Positions 1 through 8,816 of a DNA stretch of 64,000 bases are shown here, piece by piece; the stretch's first letter is position 1, and the number at the start of each line of letters is the position of its first letter. The translations under genes were made by a program, and so were the position numbers. The DNA comes from Bacteroidota bacterium (GTDB lineage Bacteria > Bacteroidota > Bacteroidia > Chitinophagales > Chitinophagaceae): contig JAEWKK010000019.1 in NCBI GenBank assembly GCA_023386045.1, positions 62,001 through 126,000 of the forward strand, written 5' to 3'. The notes beneath the pieces are model-generated. The model worked only from the letters and a program-made list of their open reading frames with translations, did not search any database and was not told the DNA's origin.

Positions 1-1320
1 GTAATAGAGCCGCAATACTTGTGGAGCAATATTGCAGAACTGGCACGTACACAAAATACAGAGTTGTTGCATACGCTTCAAAATGGATTTAAGTACATCG
101 AAAACCAATCTTTTGAAAGCAGTTTCCAGGGCTTGTTTTCAGAAATCAATCTTGATTCGGATAAGCTTGGCAGGAACTACACCGAACGCAATAAAAGGCT
201 TTGCACCATCATTCAAAAAATTGCTGAAGGCATTGCAAAATTTTCCACCAACACTGATATTCTGGGTGATGCTTACGAATATCTAATTGGGCAATTTGCT
301 GCCGGATCTGGCAAAAAAGCGGGAGAGTTTTACACACCTCAGCAAATTTCTACTATACTTTCTGAAATTGTGACATTGGATAGCCAAGACCCTTCTTTGG
401 GCAAAAAGAAAAAGCTTGATAGGGTTTTGGATTTTGCTTGTGGTTCCGGCTCACTTTTATTGAATGTGCGAAAACAAATGGGTGCAAATGGAATAGGAAA
501 AATATACGGACAGGAAAAAAATATCACCACTTACAACCTTGCCCGCATGAATATGCTGCTGCATGGCGTAAAGGATACTGAGTTTGAAATACATCATGGC
601 GATTCATTACTGAACGATTGGGACATACTCAACGAAATGAACCCGGCCAAAAAAATGGAGTTCGACGCCATTGTAGCTAATCCGCCATTCAGCTACAAGT
701 GGGAGCCGTCCGAATCAATGGGAGAAGATTTTCGTTTTAAAAATTACGGGCTTGCGCCTAAATCTGCAGCCGACTTTGCTTTTTTATTACATGGCTTTCA
801 TTTCCTTGGGAAAGAAGGCACAATGGCTATTATTTTACCGCATGGTATTTTGTTTCGTGGAGGTGCAGAAGAACGCATTCGTACCAAGCTGTTAAAAGAC
901 AACCATATTGATACGGTAATAGGCTTGCCAGCTAACCTGTTCTTTTCTACAGGGATTCCGGTTTGCATTTTGGTGCTCAAAAAATGTAAAAAGTTTGATG
1001 ATGTACTCTTTATCAATGCCAGCAAACACTTTGAAAAAGGCAAACGGCAAAATATACTGCATGAAGAGCATATAGAGAAAATTGTGGACACTTATCGCTA
1101 CAGAAAAGAGATAGAGAAGTACAGTCACCGTGCTACACTAAAAGAAATTGCTGAAAATAATTATAACCTTAATATTCCCCGATACGTAAACAGTTTTAAG
1201 GAAGAAGAGGAAATTGATATACAAGCCGTGATGAAGGAGATAAAAGAATTAGAGTCCAAACGCAACGAGTTAGATAAACAGATTGAAGGTTATTTGAAGG
1301 AATTGGGATTGGTAAATTAA
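1..1320 (+). CDS. hsdM: Type I restriction-modification DNA methyltransferase HsdM (5' partial)
   Basis: This is the methyltransferase subunit of a type I restriction-modification enzyme, which with HsdS transfers a methyl group from S-adenosylmethionine to adenine in a bipartite target. The reading frame is open from base 1, so the start lies before the window and about 439 codons are seen. The SAM-binding motif DFACGSGSLLL is near base 430 and the catalytic NPPF motif is at 679-690. The C-terminus is a charged coiled coil typical of HsdM. hsdS follows after 57 bases. No hsdR is visible; it may lie upstream. An internal TTG near base 19 is not the real start. Confidence 0.95.
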   Translation, partial: VIEPQYLWSNIAELARTQNTELLHTLQNGFKYIENQSFESSFQGLFSEINLDSDKLGRNYTERNKRLCTIIQKIAEGIAKFSTNTDILGDAYEYLIGQFAAGSGKKAGEFYTPQQISTILSEIVTLDSQDPSLGKKKKLDRVLDFACGSGSLLLNVRKQMGANGIGKIYGQEKNITTYNLARMNMLLHGVKDTEFEIHHGDSLLNDWDILNEMNPAKKMEFDAIVANPPFSYKWEPSESMGEDFRFKNYGLAPKSAADFAFLLHGFHFLGKEGTMAIILPHGILFRGGAEERIRTKLLKDNHIDTVIGLPANLFFSTGIPVCILVLKKCKKFDDVLFINASKHFEKGKRQNILHEEHIEKIVDTYRYRKEIEKYSHRATLKEIAENNYNLNIPRYVNSFKEEEEIDIQAVMKEIKELESKRNELDKQIEGYLKELGLVN

Positions 1321-1377
1321 TATTTTTTAGTTTCCTGAATCCTTAATGTTCACAAACCAATCAAAAAAGTAACTGAG

Positions 1378-2532
1378 ATGGGAGAAAGAACAAAAAAAGA
1401 AAGTAACGTTCCAAATTTGAGATTTAAGGAGTTTGAGGGTGAGTGGGAATCTAAAACAATAAATGAATTAGGCAACTTTTTAGGTGGCGGAACACCTTCA
1501 TCAGTAAATTCAAATTTTTGGAATGGCGAAATTCCTTGGATTTCATCTTCAGATTTGGACGAAAACGATATTCATACTGTAAGAATTACAAGGTTTATAA
1601 ACGAAGAAGCTATTAGAAATTCTTCAACCAAACTCTGTATAGCTCCAGTTATTTTAATTGTTTCAAGAGTCGGTGTTGGGAAGGTTGCTTATTCTACAAA
1701 AAGTCTTTGTACGAGTCAAGATTTTACCAATATAGTTAATTTGAAATGTAATGGATCGTTTCTTTCTTATTTGCTCTCTGTGGTAATGAGAAAAGCGGGG
1801 TCGAATACCCAAGGGACATCTATAAAAGGAATACCATCAAATGAAATCAAATCTAAAACAGTATATATTCCAGAAGACGGCGAGCAACAAAAAATAGCGT
1901 CATTTCTGTCGCTACTTGATGATAGAATATCAACTCAAAGCAAAATAATTACCCAATTAGAAACTCTAATGCAAGGCCTTAATGAGCAATTACTTAATCA
2001 GCAGATAAGATTTAAAGATGATAATAGAAATGATTTCCCTGATTGGAAAGAGAAGAGAATCGGAGAAATTTTATCTATTGGGAATGGAAAAGATTATAGG
2101 CATTTAGCCAGTGGAAAAATTCCCGTGTTTGGCACAGGTGGGCTTATGACACATGTTGACTCTTTTCTCTATGATGGCGAAACTGTTTGTATTGGGCGAA
2201 AAGGAACTATTGATAATCCAATGTATTTTGAAGGAAAAATATGGACAGTTGATACTTTGTTTTATACACACTCATTTATAGATGTCATTCCTAAATTTAT
2301 TTTTTTTGTTTTTAAATCAATCAATTGGAAAGAACACAATGAAGCATCGGGTGTTCCTAGTTTATCAAAGAGTACACTTGAAAGAATTATAATTACACTT
2401 CCTTCGGTTGAAGAACAGTTTTTGATTACCGGATTGCTTACTACAATTGATGAAAGAATAGACATAGAAAAGGAAATACTAGAACAATACCAAAACCAGA
2501 AAAAATATTTACTGCAGAATATGTTTATATAA
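1378..2532 (+). CDS. hsdS: Type I restriction-modification specificity subunit HsdS (expressed copy)
   Basis: This 384-residue protein would choose the DNA target of the type I enzyme. It has the usual two target-recognition domains, roughly residues 20-170 and 220-345, each followed by a conserved helical spacer (GEQQKIASFLSLLDDRI near 170, and VEEQFLITGLLTTIDERI near 345). The ATG at 1378 lies 57 bases after hsdM, so it reads as part of the hsdM operon. Bases 1408-1449 are one arm of a 42-bp perfect inverted repeat shared with the opposite-facing copy, so everything after about residue 10 can be exchanged. The stop overlaps the stop of the inverted copy by 8 bases. Confidence 0.93.
   Translation: MGERTKKESNVPNLRFKEFEGEWESKTINELGNFLGGGTPSSVNSNFWNGEIPWISSSDLDENDIHTVRITRFINEEAIRNSSTKLCIAPVILIVSRVGVGKVAYSTKSLCTSQDFTNIVNLKCNGSFLSYLLSVVMRKAGSNTQGTSIKGIPSNEIKSKTVYIPEDGEQQKIASFLSLLDDRISTQSKIITQLETLMQGLNEQLLNQQIRFKDDNRNDFPDWKEKRIGEILSIGNGKDYRHLASGKIPVFGTGGLMTHVDSFLYDGETVCIGRKGTIDNPMYFEGKIWTVDTLFYTHSFIDVIPKFIFFVFKSINWKEHNEASGVPSLSKSTLERIIITLPSVEEQFLITGLLTTIDERIDIEKEILEQYQNQKKYLLQNMFI
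1408..1449 (+). repeat. Inverted repeat arm 1 of the hsdS switch (42 bp)
   Basis: The arm runs from GTTCCAAATTTGAGATTTAA to GGTGAGTGGGAA and matches the reverse complement of 3689-3730 at every base. It encodes the conserved stretch VPNLRFKEFEGEWE at the start of the first target-recognition domain. The match ends abruptly on both sides, as expected for a recombination site. Confidence 0.92.
1932..1950 (+). repeat. Central inverted repeat arm in hsdS (19 bp)
   Basis: The 19 bases AACTCAAAGCAAAATAATT in the central spacer of hsdS recur as a perfect reverse complement at 3161-3179 in the inverted copy, encoding TQSKII in both. This may be a second crossover site allowing reassortment of half-subunits, or only protein-level conservation of the spacer. 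Confidence 0.6.
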
Positions 2533-2536
2533 ACAT
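2521..2536. repeat. 16-bp palindrome at the shared 3' ends of the two hsdS genes
   Basis: ATGTTTATATAAACAT is a perfect palindrome. It encodes the ending Met-Phe-Ile-stop of both converging hsdS genes, so each copy keeps its stop codon in either orientation of the segment. Confidence 0.85.
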
Positions 2537-3721
2537 TTGCCGTAGGAGATATTGCTTTTGTTTTGTATACAGATTTAAAATAGATGTTTCAATTTCTATC
2601 TTTTCGTCAATAGCAGATAAAAAGTCTGCAATTTTAGTTTGTTCTTGGAGAGTTGGAATGCGTAACTTAATTATTTCTATTTCAGATTTATTGATTTCGG
2701 GAAATGTAGAACCTTTAGCCTTTTTTACTAATTCAAACCTGTTTTCTTTAATCCAGTTAAAAATGAAAACATTATTTAATCCTGCTTTAATTACTAAAGA
2801 CTGAAAACCTTGATTTGTTGTACATTCTTCAAGTGCTATTGCAACTTCACCAATCGTTGCTCTCGTTGTCAACAAAATCGTTCCTTTAGGTAAAATTTTG
2901 GCAGAAGAGTTTTTCAAACCTAACTCGGTAATGGTTCTCTGACTTTTTGAAACGAAATTTGATTTTATTTCTGTTGGTGTGAACCATTGAATATTGCCGT
3001 TCCAATATTCATCTTTATTTGTTTTAGGAGTTCCTCCCCCAATTATATCACCGATTTCTCCTAATCTCATTATGCTCCATGCGTCAATAAACTCTGAGAA
3101 ACGAAATTCTTGTGTAAATATCTTTTTGCTTAGCGCCTTTTTTGATGCCTTTAGGCCCTCAATTATTTTGCTTTGAGTTTGGATTCTATCGTCTAGCAAA
3201 GAAAAAAAAGAAGCTAATTTTTGCTGTTCAGGAAGGATCGGAAATGAGATTGTAAAATCTTTGATTTGTTGTAAACTTATATGGGGAATCCCTGAACTTG
3301 TATTTACAGTATCGACATATTTTTGAAATTCCTTAGAGAGTATTCTTTGATAGATATATTTTAGATCGGCATTTTTCTGAGCTCTTAGTCGAGCTACTCG
3401 TTGAATCAATATTGAGCCCTTATTATTTCTATCAATTACAGCAACATTTTTTCCGACTTTAGATCCATCCATTCCAATGACCAAATCACCTTCTTCCAAA
3501 AGGAATTTCTCCATCTTATTAGAAAGATCTTTAGGATAAAATCTATCAATGTCTTTGTTATGTCTAATATATCCTTCTGTGATATTTATCCCTCTTAAAA
3601 TTAGTATTCCATTAGTATTTTCAGATATTTCATCAGGCTGTAGAGGTATTCCGGATAAGATGTCTATATAATATTCCAGGTTCTTCCTTTCCCACTCACC
3701 CTCAAACTCCTTAAATCTCAA
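2525..3721 (-). pseudogene. hsdS: Silent inverted hsdS cassette (specificity subunit without start codon)
   Basis: A complete 398-codon HsdS body faces the expressed copy. It has two recognition domains and both conserved spacers (PEQQKLASFFSLLDDRI in the middle, QEQTKIADFLSAIDEKI near the end). No ATG precedes it: the frame runs back only about ten codons to a TAG stop, and the first possible start is a TTG inside the repeat. It is therefore best read as a stored cassette expressed only after inversion, not as decay, because the frame is fully open. Its second recognition domain (GGGTPKTNKDEYWNGNIQW) resembles the first domain of the expressed copy (GGGTPSSVNSNFWNGEIPW), which suggests domain shuffling. 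Confidence 0.88.
3161..3179 (-). repeat. Central inverted repeat arm in the silent hsdS (19 bp)
   Basis: This is the partner of 1932-1950, identical over 19 bases in reverse complement and located in the central spacer of the silent copy. Confidence 0.6.
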
Positions 3722-3730
3722 ATTTGGAAC
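3689..3730 (-). repeat. Inverted repeat arm 2 of the hsdS switch (42 bp)
   Basis: This is the perfect reverse complement of 1408-1449. It lies at the 5' edge of the silent hsdS, 79 bases before the start of the tyrosine recombinase gene. Confidence 0.92.
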
Positions 3731-3809
3731 CTTCCCGAAACTTTTTCCCTAAGTACTTAAAATCCTCGATTGAGTTTCTTTGAGATTATCAAATTTTAAA
3801 ACAAAACTT

Positions 3810-4733
3810 ATGCAACAAAAAACTATCTCAGAGATTATTGTCTTATGGAAAAAAGACAAGAAACAGTACGTAAAAAAATCGAGTTTTTCGGCGTATCTGC
3901 TTTTGATCGAAAATCATTTAATGCCCGTATTTGGAAATAAGCACAATCTTGAAGAATCGGAAGTACAGGGTTTTGTAATTCAAAAATTAGGACAAGGGCT
4001 TAGCCATAAAACAATTAAAGACATTCTCATTGTTTTAAAAATGGTGCTCAAGTTCGGAGCAAAAAACAAATGGTTGGAATATCGCCCTTTCGATATTCAA
4101 TTTCCTACTGAAAGGGAGAAGCAGAATATTGAAGTGTTGAGCCGAGCAAACCAAAAGAAAATAATGAGTTATGTGCAGGAACATTTTACCTTTCGCAACC
4201 TGGGTGTTTACATCTGCCTAAGTGCAGGTATGCGCATCGGCGAGATATGCGCCCTTACCTGGGAGGATATTGATGTTGAAAATGGCATTATTCACATTCG
4301 GAGAACCATACAGCGTATCTATTCAATTGATGAAGGCATCCGCAAAACCGAATTAATAATTGATAGCCCGAAAACAAAGAATTCCATTCGTGAAATTCCT
4401 ATGAGCCGTGACTTGCTGAAAATGCTGAAGCCTGTTAAAAAAATAGTCAACAATAAATTCTTTGTCTTAACTAACGATGCCAAACCAACTGAACCCAGAA
4501 CATACAGAAGCTTTTACAAGAAATTTATGCAGGCATTGGATATGCCCCGGCTAAAGTTTCATGGGCTGCGCCATAGTTTCGCTACAAGATGCATCGAAAG
4601 CAAATGCGACTATAAAACTGTAAGTGTTATTTTGGGACATTCGAACATTAGCACAACCTTGAACTTGTATGTTCATCCCAATTTAGAACAAAAGAAAAAA
4701 TGTATCGAGCAAATGTTTAAGGGGTTGAAATAG
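3810..4733 (+). CDS. Tyrosine site-specific recombinase, probable HsdS invertase
   Basis: This 307-residue tyrosine recombinase has a SAM-like core-binding N-terminus and a full catalytic set: Arg142 in AGMRIGE, His251 and Arg254 in HGLRHS, His277 in LGHSN, and the nucleophile Tyr287 in LNLYVHP. The start is taken at the ATG at 3810 rather than an upstream TTG at 3780. It lies immediately outside the invertible hsdS segment, the same layout as the recombinases linked to inverting type I systems in Bacteroides and Streptococcus, so the HsdS inverted repeats are its likely substrate. It could instead be an integrase of the element, but no attachment site is seen beside it. Confidence 0.9.
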   Translation: MQQKTISEIIVLWKKDKKQYVKKSSFSAYLLLIENHLMPVFGNKHNLEESEVQGFVIQKLGQGLSHKTIKDILIVLKMVLKFGAKNKWLEYRPFDIQFPTEREKQNIEVLSRANQKKIMSYVQEHFTFRNLGVYICLSAGMRIGEICALTWEDIDVENGIIHIRRTIQRIYSIDEGIRKTELIIDSPKTKNSIREIPMSRDLLKMLKPVKKIVNNKFFVLTNDAKPTEPRTYRSFYKKFMQALDMPRLKFHGLRHSFATRCIESKCDYKTVSVILGHSNISTTLNLYVHPNLEQKKKCIEQMFKGLK

Positions 4734-4748
4734 CAGCTTGGCTACAAA

Positions 4749-4781
4749 AACAAGGGCAAAAATAAAAGGATTGCCCTTGTT
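4749..4781. terminator. Hairpin after the recombinase gene
   Basis: An 11-bp perfect stem (AACAAGGGCAA and TTGCCCTTGTT) with an 11-base loop lies 16 bases after the recombinase stop. There is no strong T run after it, so it may act as an RNA 3' end rather than a classical intrinsic terminator. Confidence 0.5.
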
Positions 4782-4926
4782 CTAGTGGAAACATGAAACT
4801 ACATAGCATAATTAATATACTCATTCAGATAGCAGAAACTGAGTTTCAGATAATCTTTTGATGATTTCGGATAATTTCTACTCATCGTAACAATTTTTTT
4901 CTTATTATAGCTTAACAAAACGTAAT

Positions 4927-6330
4927 GTGATCTACCGAAACCAAATACTGCTTATTGTTTTCTATTGGTCGTTTGCAATTTTCTGTACCCCTTTAAAGGG
5001 AATAACACAGACAACTGGTAGAGTAAATCTTTTCAAAAAACAATCACTTACCGAATTGCAACAAACAGACCTTTCTCCAAAAGAAAGAAACTTTCAGCCA
5101 GTTGTAGGAACACCCGTTAATCAGAATCCTATTTTGGGAAATGATCCAATAGAAGAACAAAACCGTAAAATGCTTGCAGCACACGGAATGCTTCCCGGTA
5201 CTAAACAGCAACAATTAACCGAGTTAAGAACAGAACTAAAACAAGATGAAGTAAAAACACAAAATGATATCTACCTGGCTGCACAAAAACCATTTCTCAA
5301 TAACTACAATGAATTTTTAAAGCTCGACCCAGATAACTTTTCAATCACAAAGGCAATCTTTCTTACAGAAAGTGCATGGTATGACAATCCGCCATCGTTT
5401 GATGAATTTAACAAGGCTATACAATCGAGAGCAGATTTGGTAAAAGCAATTTTAAAAAGAGAAGGTCTTGATGATAAGAACAACATAGCCATTAACTACG
5501 CCATTCAAAAACTATACAAACAGGAAAACCAGTTTACTGACCCTAAAACAAAAAGAGTTTTTACCGTTCCAAAACTTGGTTATGACTTCAATGACTTTAT
5601 GGGCGAAAAGAATTGGGCAAATATGTTTGTTACCAAATTGCTTATTACAGGAAAAGGGCAATGTCATTCACTTCCCTTGCTTTACTTGGCAATGGCAGAA
5701 AAATTAAGAGCAAAAGCATATCTCTCTTTATCACCGCAGCATTCATTTATTCAGTTCTTCGATAAAAATGGTTATCGCTACAATTTTGAAACAACAAACG
5801 GCAATCTTGTTACGCAAACATGGATGATGCAAAGCACATACATTAATGCCACAGCATTAAAAAATCAAACTTATCTTGATACACTTTCTTCACGACGTTT
5901 ATATGCTCAAATTCTTTCCGACCTTTTAATGAATTATACAATCAAGTTAGGTTATGACCCGACTTCAACAGCAATGGCAAACAAAATTTTATCCATTGAT
6001 AAAAACAATGTAATTGCTCTCATGTCGCTGGCAAATGTTTACACCTTCATCGCAAGGGACAAACTGAAACAAGCTGGCAACCCTCCGGCAAATCAATTAT
6101 CTAATTATCCTGAAGCTAATGAGGCTTATCAAAATATGCAAAGGAGTTATGAGTTAATTGAGCAAACAGGTTTTCAGGATATGCCCAAAGAGGATTATCA
6201 ACGTTGGTTGAAAACGATTGATGAGGAAAAGAAAAGGCAAAAGAATATTGAAGTACAGCAACAATTGAAAAAAGAAATTGAACGTGTTAAGAAGTTGAAA
6301 TTTGTCATCATAGATAAAACCAGAAACTAA
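4927..6330 (+). CDS. Secreted transglutaminase-like (cysteine protease fold) protein
   Basis: This 467-residue protein has a signal peptide (residues 1 to about 28). Its core resembles the transglutaminase/papain-like fold: Cys246 in GKGQCHSLPLLYLA, His272 in SPQHSFIQF, and a following NFETTNG segment that may give the third residue. The C-terminal part is helical and ends in a charged coiled coil. The start is GTG at 4927, because the ATG at 4925 is followed at once by TGA. A paralogue with the same core and the same YxDTLSxRx segment lies at 8817-9920, on the other side of the RHS-type toxin gene. A role in processing or handling the toxin is inference only. Confidence 0.7.
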   Translation: MIYRNQILLIVFYWSFAIFCTPLKGITQTTGRVNLFKKQSLTELQQTDLSPKERNFQPVVGTPVNQNPILGNDPIEEQNRKMLAAHGMLPGTKQQQLTELRTELKQDEVKTQNDIYLAAQKPFLNNYNEFLKLDPDNFSITKAIFLTESAWYDNPPSFDEFNKAIQSRADLVKAILKREGLDDKNNIAINYAIQKLYKQENQFTDPKTKRVFTVPKLGYDFNDFMGEKNWANMFVTKLLITGKGQCHSLPLLYLAMAEKLRAKAYLSLSPQHSFIQFFDKNGYRYNFETTNGNLVTQTWMMQSTYINATALKNQTYLDTLSSRRLYAQILSDLLMNYTIKLGYDPTSTAMANKILSIDKNNVIALMSLANVYTFIARDKLKQAGNPPANQLSNYPEANEAYQNMQRSYELIEQTGFQDMPKEDYQRWLKTIDEEKKRQKNIEVQQQLKKEIERVKKLKFVIIDKTRN

Positions 6331-6349
6331 TAAACCAAAACCATTCAAA

Positions 6350-7549
6350 ATGAAAAGGATTCAAAGCGCCTTTCTCGCAATTTGGTTACTTACCTCAATC
6401 GCCGCAATAAGCCAAAGCAAGAACCCTTATAAGAGCATAGGAAAGAAAAGCGAAACACTTACTCTTACAAAGGGCAAGTATGAAGAATTCTTCGATCAGG
6501 ATAGCATACAGCAAGTAGGCTCTGTTCTTATGAATGTAAGAACAATGAAAGTAATAAAGCTTCTTAATGAGCAGGAAGCAAAACAACGATTGGAGAATGA
6601 AAAGGGAAGCAGGTTTTTGAGTGTTGATCCGTTGACAAGTTCTTTCCCTATGCTAACACCTTACCAGTATGCCTCGAATAATCCTGTTCAAAACATTGAT
6701 TTAGACGGATTGGAAGGAATGGCTGGCAATCTTTGCAGCCCAGGTAAATGGCATATACCCGGAGACGCAGATGACAACGGGCAGTACACTAAACAAGAGA
6801 TAAAGCAAGGTGCGAAAATCATGCTTAAAACTGGCGGACTTGCCATCGCCGGTACAATACTTATTGCCGACCCTGCAGTCGGTGTTCCCTTTGCCTTAAC
6901 CTACCTTACCGGTGCACCTGCAACTCCTTCGCCACAAGCAATGTCCGAAGGAGTTAGCTTCCAACAGGGTATGCGTCAGAGCGAAGTTGCACTTGATGAA
7001 GCATCGACGGAGGCTACCACCGCAACAAGAGGCATGTCTGGCGGGATTTCTAAAGTAAGCAAAAACATGGTGGCGAAAAATGTAGAAAATCAAACAACAG
7101 CAGCCACGGGTAGTATCGACGAGAGCATAGCAGAAAGCGGTAACGCAGGAAGAATTCCGCAAGCGCAAAATTTAGCAGTTAAAAGAGCGCAGCAATTAAA
7201 AATAAATAATAGCAACTCTAAGACGTCAGAAGATATTGTTTTTGATAGATTGAGCAAGCAATTGGGCGAAGAAGAAGCAATCTTAAAAAAGCCTAGGATA
7301 TATATTGGTGATGGCAGTTCTGGAGAATATGCGACACCTGACTTTGCGTTATATAATAAACGAACAGGACAAATTACAAGAATTGTTGACGCAAAAGATG
7401 GAGGCGGAGGACTAAGTGGTCCACAGTTGAAACTCAATCAGCAGGGCGGTACATTTAGAGGATCAAGTAGATCTAGTACTATAAAGCCACAAGCCGTAAA
7501 GTCAGGTTCGGTTGAGATAGAACGTACTAATGTAAAAACTGGGGGATAA
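6350..7549 (+). CDS. Short secreted RHS-core toxin with C-terminal PD-(D/E)XK nuclease-like domain
   Basis: The 399-residue protein begins with a signal peptide (about residues 1-20). At residues 88-123 it has the RHS-repeat-associated core signature (RFLSVDPL, then PYQYASNNPVQNIDLDG), which in polymorphic toxins marks the junction before a variable toxic domain. A hydrophobic stretch near 160-185 follows. The C-terminus has Pro330-Asp331 and Asp347-Ala-Lys349, the spacing of a PD-(D/E)XK nuclease. A normal Rhs protein has over a thousand residues; here the beta-cage repeats are absent, so this is a compact or truncated form. The next gene starts 5 bases later and is a likely immunity gene. 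Confidence 0.72.
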   Translation: MKRIQSAFLAIWLLTSIAAISQSKNPYKSIGKKSETLTLTKGKYEEFFDQDSIQQVGSVLMNVRTMKVIKLLNEQEAKQRLENEKGSRFLSVDPLTSSFPMLTPYQYASNNPVQNIDLDGLEGMAGNLCSPGKWHIPGDADDNGQYTKQEIKQGAKIMLKTGGLAIAGTILIADPAVGVPFALTYLTGAPATPSPQAMSEGVSFQQGMRQSEVALDEASTEATTATRGMSGGISKVSKNMVAKNVENQTTAATGSIDESIAESGNAGRIPQAQNLAVKRAQQLKINNSNSKTSEDIVFDRLSKQLGEEEAILKKPRIYIGDGSSGEYATPDFALYNKRTGQITRIVDAKDGGGGLSGPQLKLNQQGGTFRGSSRSSTIKPQAVKSGSVEIERTNVKTGG

Positions 7550-7554
7550 TAAAA

Positions 7555-8238
7555 ATGGTACAAATGGGAACTCTTACTATAAAGGCGAAAGATTTAAAAG
7601 AAATAATGGCTAACAAATTCGGAGAAATTGTTTCTAAAGACAACTTTGTTTATAACAAATCAATGAATGAATTTCGCCGGCGAAATGGCGAGTTCATTTA
7701 TATTTTCAATATTGAACAAGTTGCGTGGAGTAGTAGTTTTTCATTCCATATCAAGTTATATGTCAGTCAACGAAGAATTTCAGAAATTATTGAAAAGATA
7801 TTAGGAAAGCAAAGGCATAAAATAACAATCGGTTGCGACATCGAACGTATATATAAGAGCCCAGATGGAAGGCAAGTTATTAATGGAAATTTATCGATAT
7901 GGATTCGGGAAGATAAGGATGTTGAAGCTGCAATTGAATCGCTTCAATGGTATTACCAGGATATTGCAAAGCCTTATTTTGAACGATACCAAACACTAGA
8001 GTCAATTGATGATATAATTAATAATCCACCTTTTGATCATACACCTGCACATGTAGGCGGAATGTTTTTTGAAAGATGCATAAAGGGTTTGATTGTAGCA
8101 AGATTAGTTAATAATCCAAAGTATGATGAATTAATCTCTATTTATGATGAAGAAATTAAAGGAACAGTGAATGAGGAATTTATCGAAGCATACAACAAGG
8201 CAAAAGAGTTTTTGAGGTACAACGATATCAAAAAGTAG
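7555..8238 (+). CDS. Probable immunity protein (DUF4304-like) for the adjacent toxin
   Basis: This soluble 227-residue protein has no signal peptide and starts 5 bases after the RHS-type toxin gene, the usual place of an immunity gene. The N-terminal half, with an F...RRNGEFIYIFNIEQ pattern followed by predicted strands, weakly resembles DUF4304-type proteins often found as cytosolic partners of polymorphic toxins. The C-terminal half is mainly helical. ATG codons at 7555 and 7564 are both possible starts. The immunity role is inferred from position, not from a recognised family. Confidence 0.55.
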   Translation: MVQMGTLTIKAKDLKEIMANKFGEIVSKDNFVYNKSMNEFRRRNGEFIYIFNIEQVAWSSSFSFHIKLYVSQRRISEIIEKILGKQRHKITIGCDIERIYKSPDGRQVINGNLSIWIREDKDVEAAIESLQWYYQDIAKPYFERYQTLESIDDIINNPPFDHTPAHVGGMFFERCIKGLIVARLVNNPKYDELISIYDEEIKGTVNEEFIEAYNKAKEFLRYNDIKK

Positions 8239-8248
8239 GAAGCGAGTA

Positions 8249-8698
8249 ATGAATGAAGATATAAAGCTAATTGATGAGATGATTCTTTTAATTAAGAAAA
8301 GAATTGGCAGTTCGGAATATTACAAGTTTGAATTTCAATTGATCCTGTGTCTTGAGATTGCCCGATATGAAATTTTTACAATAAATAAGATTACAGATCA
8401 TACAGCAGGAGCTATATCGCTGTTATTTACATTTCGAGTATTTGAAAGTTACTACAGAGACTATCCTGAATTTTATCAAAGGCGGTTAGACCTAACGATC
8501 TTTAATAAATACAACGAAAAATTTGCCGAAAATATGGAGAACGGGCCAGGTTTTAATGATGCAGATTGGATAAAATATTTTTGCAGCGAGCTTAAAATGC
8601 TAACCTTAACCAATGGACCGAACATCAAAATAACATGGTGGAAGCCGTATCTCAACCGTATCAGACGCAAGCTGGGAATCGGTAGGATGAGTGCATAA
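8249..8698 (+). CDS. Hypothetical helical protein, possible second immunity gene
   Basis: This 149-residue protein has no signal peptide and is predicted to be mostly helical. It starts 10 bases after the preceding gene and so belongs to the same operon as the toxin. No family is recognised. A second cytosolic gene after a toxin/immunity pair is common where immunity genes have been collected from several toxins, but this is inference. Confidence 0.6.
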   Translation: MNEDIKLIDEMILLIKKRIGSSEYYKFEFQLILCLEIARYEIFTINKITDHTAGAISLLFTFRVFESYYRDYPEFYQRRLDLTIFNKYNEKFAENMENGPGFNDADWIKYFCSELKMLTLTNGPNIKITWWKPYLNRIRRKLGIGRMSA

Positions 8699-8816
8699 TT
8701 ATAAATCCAAAAGATTGTAATTATTTTATGTTCTAAATGGCTACCAAATCAGCGCCTGTTTTATTTAAATGATTTTCTTTAAATCAAGTCCTAACATTAA
8801 GTTTATCTATTATCGT

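Larger units (their letters stand above)
1408..3730. other. Invertible hsdS segment (phase-variable specificity switch)
   Basis: The segment is bounded by a 42-bp perfect inverted repeat at 1408-1449 and 3689-3730. It holds the 3' part of the expressed hsdS and a complete convergent hsdS reading frame without a start codon. Inversion between the arms would join the other hsdS body in frame to the fixed start at 1378, because the repeat is read in the same frame in both copies. A second, 19-bp perfect inverted pair in the central spacers (1932-1950 and 3161-3179) could allow exchange of the second half only. A tyrosine recombinase lies just outside at 3810. Such inverting hsdS loci are known in Bacteroides and streptococci; activity here is inferred. 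Confidence 0.88.

Noticed and set aside
2521..2536. Transcription terminator between the convergent hsdS genes
   Set aside because: The palindrome is AT-only in its stem and lies inside both coding ends; it is better explained by the shared stop.
3780..3809. Upstream TTG start for the tyrosine recombinase
   Set aside because: ATG 3810 is a better start, and the added residues do not resemble the family N-terminus.
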